Shown one piece after another: positions 52,201 through 62,228 of a stretch of DNA of 64,000 nt. Below the pieces are notes generated by a model. That model made no database searches, was not told the DNA's origin, and saw only the letters and a list, made by a program, of their open reading frames with translations. Position 1 is the first letter of the stretch. The number at the start of each line of letters is the position of its first letter. This stretch comes from Formicarius rufipectus (taxonomy: Eukaryota; Chordata; Aves; Passeriformes; Formicariidae). Made by a program: the position numbers and the translations under genes. The stretch covers positions 902,847 to 966,846 of the forward strand of contig VXAU01002309.1 in NCBI GenBank assembly GCA_013399695.1, written 5' to 3'.

Positions 52201-52438
52201 GCATAAATCCTCACAGGCTGCTTCATAAATTAATAATCTGTAAGCATTTAATTGGTACCACTGAATATATTCAGAACACAAAAATAACAGAGTGAGGAAG
52301 GAGACAGCAGGGGCAGAGCTCTTTCAGGAATGTTTTCCCTGTGACTGTTCCTATAACTTGTAGCCTTACACTCTGTCAACAATCTCTCCTTTCCACACAA
52401 CAGAGTGCTTATGTGGGATACAGATGTATCATACTTAC
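46206..52438. other. unique non-coding sequence, nothing firm recognised
   Basis: About 6.2 kb. A T-rich patch at 51274-51312 (GGGTTTTTTAGTTTTGTTTTG) is low-complexity. The stretch near 50740-51100 is richer in C and pyrimidine. No transposon, RNA gene or coding resemblance found. Confidence 0.45.
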
Positions 52439-52467
52439 TTCAATAGATGTTGTTGGTATTTTTGGGG
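52439..52467 (-). other. candidate 29-nt exon between strong splice-site matches (speculative)
   Basis: On the minus strand a pyrimidine-rich stretch ending TTTCTTCTTGCTCTGCAG is followed by 29 bases (starting CCCCAAAAATACC, ending ATCTATTGAA) and then GTAAGTATG. Both the acceptor and the donor are close to the vertebrate consensus. In one frame the interval reads PKIPTTSIE; another frame ends with an in-frame stop. It is not a multiple of three. I cannot assign it to a gene, and matches to both sites at this spacing can occur by chance in 64 kb. Confidence 0.25.
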
Positions 52468-54615
52468 CTGCAGAGCAAGAAGAAACATAAGCAAACCCGT
52501 CTTCGGGCCTCTTCCAGAGGCCACAGAGGGCAGTGGAAAAGCTCCTGTTGACTTTGGACATGTTTTCTTAGGACACAGTCATGGTGGATGAAGGACTTTC
52601 TGCATAAGGGCTGGAGGGTCCGCTCCAGCAAAGGAGTGCTGGTGTCAGCAAAACCTTTGCCAGCTAAAGGCCATGACAGTGCTCTTATAGGGTCTTTTAT
52701 TACCTAAGAGTATCAACCTTGTTGACAATTGTTTCCAACATAGAAAGGGAGAAGGCTGAGTGTCATTAGACACAAGAACATGACTTCTCACTTTTCCTCT
52801 TGCTAAGTACGTGCATGATCTAAAAGGAAGCATGTACCTTCCCATCTGAAAAGTAGAAGTGACCAGCACAAATCAGGCCTGCCATGGGCAGAACTGGAAA
52901 GCATCTAGGTAAACTCAAATCTACAAGTGAGTATAAAAAGTGCATTGTTTCAAAATCCTTCCTTAAAATACCACTTTGCTTCCCTGACAAAAGGAACAAT
53001 GTGCCTGCATTGAAACAAACATCCAAAGGACAGACAATGGGGGTGTGATAATAGCTGAACCTTTCCACTGGACTGGCAATGTCTCCTGTGCTGGAGCTGA
53101 GGGCTAGCTTTCAGAGCTGCAGACTTACAGAAGACACCAGGCCAGCCTGGAAGCTGCCATGGTGCCCACTGCAAGATCAGACAGACCTCTGATACTGGAA
53201 TTTAAAGATGTGAGAGGTGGAAGGGAAGATACATGCAGCCTGAAATATCTTCTCAGCTTCTTGCCTCAAAATGAGTCCCACCACATACAGCAGGGACAGG
53301 GCTCCTTCCCTGTCCCATATCTCCTGGAGGACCTGAGAAGACTAAGCACTTTGCCCTGTGGAAGACTGTTGAATCCAAGACCTTTCAAACAGCACACTGT
53401 AGTTTCAGAGGCAAGATGTATTTTGGTCAAACTGCTTTGCCAGAAGGTTTCCGGCTAGCTTGTCTTGTATCACCTGCAGCCTGCGATGGGGATTGGAGCC
53501 CCACCATGTGAACAGAGCATCAGGCATGGGGCAGGCCCTGCACTGAGAGGTTGTGGGTATCTCAGGGTAGGGTGAGAGCCGACAGTGAGAAGGGGGGCTG
53601 CTGATCCTGTCTGTCAGTGTGCTCAAGGCCAGCCTGCTCCTACAGCATGTCATTATAGCCAAGTTATTCCAGATAACTTAGGTTGCCATACCCTAGCCTT
53701 TTCTTCCATTTATAGCCTTGTTTCTCAGCAGAGCCTTTTGGACTGTCGGCATTTCCCTGCCGCAAGTGTGAGTCATGACAATATTTAGGTGAGCACACAA
53801 TGCCTGTCTTCACACATCAGGGCACTTGCCCCCACATGTCTGGGCTCAGAGACTCACTCAGGGAGGGAGCTGTGCTCTTCTAAAGAGAGATGATCATCAA
53901 ATTCAAGGTTAAGCTGGAGGGCAGGATTGCTTAAGCTATGTTTTCAGCTAACTTCCAGCTAATTCCCACCTTAAGTGCATAAGGCAACAGTCTGTATCAC
54001 TTCGCATGTTTATTTAGAATTTGTATGTACAGTTTGTATTAGGAAATCTGATCACTTTGTCTGCCAGAAAATATCTGGGAAATGTAAGTTGAATGTAGAG
54101 ACATAAAAACATTGCTTTGAATGTTCTCCAGAAGCGGCTAAGGAATTTGTTTCAGAGGCATTACCTTATACCTCCTGAGTTATAACCAATAGGTAACAGC
54201 AAGGACATTCTAATGAACAATAACTGCTACAGAGGAAAATAATATTTGCTCTTAGGCTAAGCCAGATAGGGTACGTTCTGAGTGCCTGGTGACAAGCCCT
54301 TGTAAGTATGTATAGTAACTGCCAAAGGCATAACTTCCAGAGGCGGTAATGTGTTCTCAAAGGGTGCCATATTTCTTAATCTTTCTTGATTTTGCCAGTG
54401 TTTTTCTTATATACACATTATTACATTGAACATACTGATAAACACTGTTTGTAGATAGGAACACTTTAAGCAAGTCATAGCAATCAGTGGTCACAGCAGC
54501 TTAGCAGCACTACAGACCTTAGAGCAGTACAGCAGTCCCTGATGCCAGAAAGTATTACATATTTTACAGTAGAAATTCCTTACATTACACTCCCCATGCT
54601 CTCCCCACCTCCTCT
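52468..54615. other. unique non-coding sequence with a GC-richer stretch near 53060-53760
   Basis: Open frames of 60-100 codons occur on both strands and overlap each other at 53159-53662. None has a recognisable domain. No transposon signature. Confidence 0.4.
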
Positions 54616-54665
54616 AAAAAAAACCCAACAAAAACAAACAAACAACCCCCAACAACAAAAACCCC
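54616..54665 (+). repeat. G-free A/C tract
   Basis: 50 bp of only A and C on the plus strand (AAACCC, CAAAAAC, AACAACAAA units, with a CCCCC run). Confidence 0.85.
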
Positions 54666-57600
54666 TACAAACCTAAAAGCCAAATCACAAAACTTCTTTG
54701 TCTTTATTGTAAACTACTGTTATGAATCCCGTGCAACTACTTTCTGCCAGGAGACAATTATGGGCCATAAGACCACCAGTTAAATGTATTTAATGGCATT
54801 ATAAATACCTTTAAGTAAGAGAACACCTGACAGGTAAGCAGTAGAGAAGCAAAGTAAAAAGGCGTTTTAGGGATATTTGAGATTGTTTTATATATACTCT
54901 ACTTTTTCATCAAATGGTGTTTCTCACAGATCTTTCTCAAACTGCATTCTAGAGCAGTTTGCCAAGGTTTTAACTCTTTTCACCTTTGTGCTGCATACTT
55001 CACATGCCACCACTGCTCAACACCTGCTCAACAGTGTGGTGACGGCTTCAACCTTTGGACTCTTGTTGAACTCCTCAGTGTAAGGGAGCCATTTATTTAT
55101 AAACTGCAAATAGGCACATCAAAAAATACAGCCAGCAAAAATCTGCATAAATTGTTGCTGAGTAAAGTTTTTTCAGAATATTCTCTTCCTTACCTTGCTC
55201 AAGGCATTTGGTACACTGATAGCTCATTTCCAGTAATAGCAGCTGCAGGGTTTGCTTTACCTTGATGGATCATATATGTGTAGCCTCCCCAGACTGCCTA
55301 GTTCTCTGAGTTTATCCCTTCTTCTAGCCTGGATAACTTTTTCCATTTACTTAATTTTTCAATTTTTTTTTCCTTTCTTTTTTTTTTTTTTAGTTGTTGA
55401 TGTTGTGGTTTGTTTTTTTGGTTCAGAAAGTTCTGCACGCTTTCATTAATTTGAGGACTTACATCAATCATTTATCTGTGCTCAGGCTCAACACTGCTCT
55501 GGGAATACAGCTCTGTGTCTGTGTACTCATCTCCGGTTCTGGGTACACAGACTAGCCCAGTTCTTAAAGGCTTCATTCAGCTGAATGTCCTTTAAAAGAA
55601 CTAACTCCCTAATACTGAGGTTGGCTTCTCTTTTCTAGAGATGCCAAGCTGAGAAGTTGACAGAAACTTTAATTTTCCAAGATTTAATTCCCAGTTTTAA
55701 TTTCAGATGTATCTAAATTCTGTCCGCGTAACATGTACTTACATTTTGAATTTGGCAGCATTACTTGTCTGAGCTGAAGTACCAGCTCAGTATCATTCTC
55801 TAGTCTTGATGATCGATGCCACTGACTTTGAGGACTTACCTTTCAGCAGACATAGTAGGTTATAGACAACCCTTTAGAAGCTGGACCCAAACTTTTGAAG
55901 CTGTTGGTTCTATACAGTGACAAAGATGCCACTTGCCACAAACACAGAACATCTGGGTTGTCTGGTCTCTTCACTTATGAATCTATAATGAAGTGATTCT
56001 CCTCTGAGAGTACAAAGTTGATATTCATTCAGGGAAGAAGTTAGAGAGTAATTTTAAGAGGCAAATATATGATAGTCTTAACTGATCGATAACCAGTGTT
56101 TTATTGCATTGAAGAAACAAGTTTGCACTAATTGTAAGTTCTGTTTAGTCAGGTCTATCAGTAGAACTGCTACACTCTTCATGAAAAAAAATAATGAATC
56201 TGAACTCTGGCAACTATTTGCAGTGCTCCAGTAGTTGTAATTGAGACAAAGTCTTGTCTAACATATTGCTGTATTTCCGAAAAGTTTTGCTATGAGGGTT
56301 ATCATTTGCTACAGAGCTTTTCAAGAGGACTCGGGAACAAAGCTAATCTGTCAGTAGCTACTGCAGTTCTTTAAGCCTCTGTTAAGGCATTGTGCTGTTG
56401 TCTTTTGAGTACCTCTTAACACCAGGTTTAAAATTGTTCAGCTAACATTAATTACTTGCCTAAGATCTGAGTCACCAATGTTGTACATCTGGTGCTGTCA
56501 TTCACCTTACAAAATAGTGAAAGATTATGAAATCTTACTGCTGTGATGGGTAACGAGCCAAAAGATTCATTCTATTATTCATCCTGTTAAGATGCAGCCC
56601 TCTCTATTACAAAAAAAAGCAAAATTAATTCAGCTAACATAACATTAATTTACCTTAAAATTCCTCTGATGTCTGCTGCTAGTCCATATGTTATGGATGG
56701 CAAATACCCATTTTGGTCCTTGAGTTGAAGTGCTAGCTCACAATTTGGTGTAGAGAAGCTAAAACTGTAGGCAAGCTTTGCACTGAGTAATGTAGTGAAG
56801 GGGAATAATTTCTACACCAAAATTGTTTTCAGGTTTTGCAGAGCATTTTTGAACATAACCCACCTTTGATAATCAAAACAAGGGTATGCCTACACTGCAG
56901 TCACTAACCTTGCTTCTCAAACAGCAAATTAGAGAGCTCCATGCTGCCTTGTCTGCCCACACCCCAACTAGCTCACATGGCTGACAAGTAGCACAGCCCT
57001 GGTTGACAAAGTATTCTTACAAACCTAGCAGCATTGTTGAAGACCAACCAGATTAGTGGTATGAAAGCTTAATTTTTCCACAAGAAATTTTTCTTTTTAT
57101 TTCAGTGCTGGCTTTTAATGGTTTGTTTAAATTGTGCTGAGTAATTATGATGTTTCTTTAATTCAGGTTCAGATGCTCCCTCGCTCGTGTCCTGTGACAC
57201 CCACACATATATTGCAACTTCTTCATTCTGAGCCAGTTTCACATCTTACCCTCATGCTCAGCAGTTGCTGTGAGCACCGTCATTCCCTGATACCAGCTTT
57301 GAGCCCACTTAGTGGGTCCAGATGACATTGTGGTAGATGTCACCCCTTAATAAAGGACAGAGATGACATATATTTCCCTATACTAGAAGAAAGGATAACC
57401 AAACATATATGCAAATAACTTTGAAGTGTATTTCATCCTTTCATTAAAAAACTCCAAATTATTACAGTGTGTTGAGAAGCTGAATTCAAATAAGAAATAT
57501 TTACATCACCATTCTTTGTTCTGATCCTCCTGTATTACAATTCCCCTTGTGAATCTGCCTTCCTAACAGAGAGCTGTGCTGGTATAAGCATTTTACAAAA

Positions 57601-58654
57601 CCACATTACAAAAGCACTTTATAGAGGCATCCTCTTTTAGCTTGTTATCTGGGCTGGTATAAAGCAATTTTAACAAAAGAGTATTAATTCTAAGGAAAAA
57701 TCAGAACAGCTTCTGCTCTTTTCTTTTAAAAAGAAAGAGTTTCTAATGATGGAAAACAGACACATATGCCTAAGGGATACCATCAGTTCCACTGTGTGCA
57801 GCCAGTGGAATATACGAAACCAACAGCTGCCATGAGAAACTTGGGTAAGAGAGCCACTGTGCCTAGGTTTGCATGAAACATAACAGCTGCTTTTGCATAA
57901 ACGTTTCTTTTTGTGTTCCATTCTTACCTGATTTCTCAGTGGTCTGTTTCCTTCTAAACAAACACTGGACAATCCACTGCTTCTCTACTGTCACATGCAA
58001 TCATCTCTGGAATTTAAGATTATTATGTTACTTGCCTTTCCCTTGGTTAATGACTACAGTTATACATGGACAAAAAGCCTTTCATGTTCTTACACAATCT
58101 GCTAGGCACAGGGCAGTATGAGGCAGGGTTCAAAGTCCAGCTAATGCTAAGTCCACACACTAGCAATTTCTGCGACATCTGTTCTCTGAGGATCTTGCTG
58201 AGCCTCCCCATATGACCAAGGAAGTTACATGAATGCACCAAATAGAATAGCAGATAATGTCTTACCACCCATCTAGTACTCCTTGCCTAAGGAGGGCACA
58301 TTCTCTGAAGAACACTATAACAATTCTGACTATAGCTTTTCCCGCCACACTGGCAGCCCCCAGAGCTACCAGGAAATTACGAAAAAGTTGCTTCTAAGGA
58401 AAGAGTACTCCCAATAATGAGAGAAAAAGACTTGATCCACCTCATTTCGAGTGAGATGTATCCAAAAATAGCTGGTTTACCAAAATGTGAATCAGATGTT
58501 GAAAACTTTGAGAACTCTCCAAACTCAAGGGGAAGAATTGGTTTTGGTTCCCAACTGCTTCGGCCACAACTGCTAGCTGTGCTCATAAGACTGCAAATAA
58601 CCTTCCTAAAACCACACCTACAACACAGTTTTCTGCAACAGCATTAAACTACTA
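54666..58654. other. unique non-coding sequence; T-rich tract at 55361-55392
   Basis: About 4 kb, AT-rich. The T/C tract at 55361-55392 is followed by TAG and superficially resembles a splice acceptor, without an exon behind it that I can support. Around 57150-57355 an acceptor-like TTTCTTTAATTCAG precedes a short open stretch and a downstream AATAAA (57350), which could be a non-coding terminal exon but is equally compatible with chance. Confidence 0.4.
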
Positions 58655-58687
58655 TACACACACACACATACACATATAGACACACTG
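58655..58687. repeat. (CA)n-type microsatellite, interrupted
   Basis: ACACACACACACA followed by TACACATATAGACACAC; short and imperfect. Confidence 0.8.
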
Positions 58688-60597
58688 TATGTCCTTTAGA
58701 ATAGTCCTGGCTACTGCTGGATTTACCTAAGTTACATGGGAGGCTCCTCTATTTTATTTACACCCCAGCATTTCAGCTGGACTGATGAATGAATGGCAGC
58801 AGGTTTGCACACATTCCAACACAAGCCATGTCAGAATGTAGTCTAGATATAACTTATCATGAACATGGAAGCAAATAATATAACTCAGAGGAAGGTTTTA
58901 GGAGCAAATCTATATAAAATGTGTAGGATGGATAAGCACTCCCCAGGATGGGATCATGTGCTCTCCACAGATATATTCTAACTTTATGCTAAAAAGAGAC
59001 ATGGTTGTGACCCCTCTCCCTTACACCTCAGAGTCCCTCTGCATGGCAAAAGGAAACCAGGGAATATGTCACCAAGCTTCTTTAGTTGGCAAAATACACG
59101 CATATTGCAAATATAATTGTGAAATGCCTGGGTCTTTTCCTGGGAGCTGCCACATCTATCCAGCTTCTCATAAAGTCATCTGGAGTCAGAAAAACTCTGC
59201 AGCTCTCAGTGTTTAGACTTTGCAGTAGTGGTGATCAATTTTCAGCCCTTGGAGAGCTGTGATGTACCAATACTATGGTAGAAGCTCTTCAAAAAGGAAC
59301 ATATACCTCATCAGAGGGGAAGAGATGTAAGTCCAGATGCTGGGCTTCTTTTGGATATGCTACATCATTGTATGGCAAATGTAATCTATGACAAATGACG
59401 GGATTTTCAATACTTTCTGATGTAAGCAGCAGATTTGTGATAATGCAGACAACAGGAAGTCTTTAAAACTATGACACAGAACATCTCTTAGTGAGCTTGT
59501 AAAACAAAGGTGTACAATAACATGTAACACTGAAACATTTGTCTACCAATGCCACTTTCCAAGCACACCCTGTGACAAGAAATCCAGCCTCTGGGCTGCT
59601 TTTGTTTCTCATTTTGAGGTTATTATTCCAAGTGCAATCCTCAGCAATGAGGTAATAGAGATATTGTTGTTTCTCTGTGGGAGATCTCACAAGTAATTGT
59701 TTTGGAATATATGAAACTATTTTCTTGAAAATCAAACACAGTATAGTGTTGGGCTTGTATTTAGGATGACTGCTAAATGACCCTGGTCCAAAGACCAGAA
59801 ACATCTCAACCCAGATTTAAGACTTTCCATTTCCTTGACGCGTTCTCTTTGTCCACTATATAAGTGAAACTATTTCTTTAGGGGAAGTATGCCACCACTC
59901 TCAAAGCTCCAGCATTTCACAGCTGTCTCTGATGCATGAAGCATTTCCACAGCAGAAAAGGGAAATTCTCCCAGAGCTTACATTTTAACATTTCTCTGAC
60001 ACTGTGGTCTGGCAAATCTGAGTATGTTGCCCGAATTTTTTAAAACTTATTTTTTAAACCTATAGTAGCAAATTAATCAGTGGAAATTCCGAGCCACCAG
60101 AACCTAGTTTTCTGTCAGTGCAGTTGTTGATATCCGGTGAGGGTGCTTACCGCTGCTTATCCCCCACGGGCCTTCTTTGTGCTGAGCTGGTGTTCAGCTC
60201 CTTCTCCGTGCTTCTGTTGCCTCCAGAGACAAATATTTCCTCCAGAGGATGATTCAGAGCAGGACCCTCAGCCTCTCTGACTCATCTGCTCTCCACTGAC
60301 AATCAGAGGCATCAAGGAGATTGTCTCCCCCTGGCTTTGGTGGGCCTCTACAAATACTCTGCTCAGAATTGTTTCTGTTGGTCCACCATTTGCCTAATGC
60401 CCTTCTACAGTCACTTCTAAAATCATCTCACTTTTTGAATAAGTTTTGCTAATCCTTTTGGAAAAGTCTGAAACTGTCTTAAATTACAGTGACAATTCTA
60501 AAGGTTTCTTCTAACAAAAGGCATTTACCTAAACACGCCTAGGTGTATTCTTTCTTTAACATTATTTTATGATCAAGGATAACAATAAAATAAAAAC
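58688..60597. other. unique non-coding sequence with a GC-richer block at 60060-60380
   Basis: No repeat recognised. In the GC-richer block a minus-strand splice-donor match (AGCAGCG then GTAAGCACC) occurs at 60142-60157, downstream (minus sense) of about 230 bp of GC-rich sequence. It might be a non-coding exon end. No partner acceptor or open frame supports it. Confidence 0.4.
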
Positions 60598-61165
60598 ATG
60601 TCAAGGTCCATCTGAAGGGCTGCACAGGGTATTGATCATTCCTCCCAGCTTTGTGTCGTCAGTGAACTCACTGCCACTGGTGAATAAGTTAAACAATAGT
60701 GGGTCCAGTATAGGATCTTGGGGGACACCACTAGTGACAGGCCTCCAACTAGACCCTGTGCCACTGATTGCAACCCTCTAGGGTCTGCCATTTAGCCAGT
60801 TCTCATTCACCTCATTGTCCACTTATCTGGTTCATACTTCCAGAATTTGCCCATGAGCATATTGTGAGAGACAGTGTAAAAAACCTTGTTAAAGTAGAGG
60901 TAGACAATATCCACTATTCTCCCTTCAGTCATCCAGGTAGTTTTACATTGTAGATGGCAATCAGATTGGCTAAGCATGATTTACCTTTAGTAAACCCATG
61001 ATGACTACTCCTGATCACCTTCGTGTCATTCATATGTATAGAGATGGCTTCCGGAATGAGATGGGCCATCACTGTTCCAGGGATTCAGGTGAGGCTGATG
61101 GGTAATGGTTCCCTGAGTCCTCCCTCTTGTTCTTTTTGAAGATTGGGATGACATTTGCTTTGTTT
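60598..61165 (-). mobile_element. CR1 LINE, internal reverse-transcriptase fragment, antisense
   Basis: On the minus strand the block encodes decayed reverse-transcriptase sequence. Near 60640-60730 it reads like PILDPLLFNLFTSG followed by FTDDTKLGG, the CR1 catalytic FADD box with A changed to T. Further along, at about 60870-60905, is a YLYFNKVF-like relic of the conserved YLDFAKAFDTV block. CTTGGGGGACACCACTAGTGAC and GTAAACCCATGATGACTACTC are recognisable antisense words. The element is missing both its 5' end and its entire 3' end (no C-terminal ORF2 and no terminal repeat), unlike the other copies here. Many stops; inactive. Confidence 0.85.
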
Positions 61166-61180
61166 ACATTTCTTTACATC

Positions 61181-61222
61181 TTATATATATATTTTATATA
61201 TGCATATATATATATATATTTT
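61181..61222. repeat. (TA)n-rich microsatellite
   Basis: TATATATATATTTTATATATGC then ATATATATATATAT: about 40 bp, likely length-variable. Confidence 0.88.
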
Positions 61223-62091
61223 TGAATGTGGACATGTGTTTCTGTAGGCAATGCTGTATGGGATGTTGTGCCTCTGCCTGACAGCTGGCAGGCAGTGCCT
61301 GTTGGAGCCTGGCTTCTCCTCCCAGGAGCAAGAAAGCTGCCAGCTTTCAGTGCAAGGTTGACTTTCACAGGAGATCATCCTTGAAAGAGATTACGAAGAA
61401 TAAGGATAGTTAACCTGATCATAAGTGGGTCACTGAATTGTGATATGATTGAGCATGTATTACAGAAATGTTTTTTCTTTAGTTAAAATTCCAATCCCAC
61501 AGGAACAACTGCCATTTCATGGATTCATTTTTTAATGTGTAATGTTTGACTGTAAAAGGACTAAAATCAGTTCTACTTCAGACCCACAGGTTTTCTATGC
61601 TTTGCTATGATAAAATATTATTACTAAGGCACATTGTTTTAAGGAAACTTACTTTCCTAGAACCATCTGGGAATTTAGAAATAGTCAGGCATAAGACAAA
61701 ATATCAAAATGACCATTAGGCTTACCAATCAAGATAAGAACAGAAGCTTTTGAAATCCTTTAAGTCACATTTATGGATAGAAGGCAGTCTATATAGTCAT
61801 GACTTATAGTCCAGTATTTTAATCCCAAAGCCTGACTTTGCAAATTTTAAATTTTTATGCAATTAACTATTCACGGAAGGCTGTTTAGGGGGAAACCTGT
61901 TTAAACTATCAGTAAGCCATGTATGCCTCTGATATGCCATATAGAATAATTAGGACAAAATGTACTTATTAATTGGGTTATAAGGTGAGCACATGTTTGG
62001 ACTAATAAGAGTATTTGGCTTTATGTCATTTCCTTGAGAAATAATTAGTTATTTGCAAAAATGAGTGAAGCCTTGCAGTACTCCTGTAGCC
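61223..62091. other. unique non-coding sequence, nothing recognised
   Basis: A small GC-richer patch at 61255-61375 with short minus-strand open frames; otherwise AT-rich with no recognised repeat. Confidence 0.45.
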
Positions 62092-62228
62092 ATTAGTCCC
62101 ACTTCACTGATGAAGACACAATGTCATGCTCTGTACACCAGAACAGAAGCGTAACAGGACTTTGCTATAGCAGCACAGAAACTTATCATCAGGCTAGAAA
62201 CAGGACCAGGGTAACAAGACTCCTTGGC
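62092..62228 (-). mobile_element. probable MIR SINE remnant, antisense
   Basis: Words follow the antisense MIR order: AGTCCCACTTCACTGATGAAGACACA for its CCCCATTTTACAGATGAGGAAACTG-type block, GTAACAGGACTTTGC for the GTTAAGTGACTTGCC-type block, AGCAGCACAGAAACT for the GTCACACAGCT-type block, and GAAACAGGACCAGGGTAACAAG followed by ACTCCTTGG for the CCAGGATTCGAACCCAGG-type block. Four blocks in the correct order and spacing make this convincing even though identity is low. MIR is an ancient amniote family and is expected to be heavily decayed in birds. A plus-strand 83-codon open frame here is incidental. Confidence 0.6.

Noticed and set aside
55361..55395. Long T/C run followed by TAG as a splice acceptor
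   Set aside because: No supported exon follows; more likely simple low-complexity sequence.
57134..57355. Possible terminal exon: acceptor-like TTCAG, open stretch, downstream AATAAA
   Set aside because: Each signal is short and common in AT-rich DNA, and there is no independent evidence of transcription.
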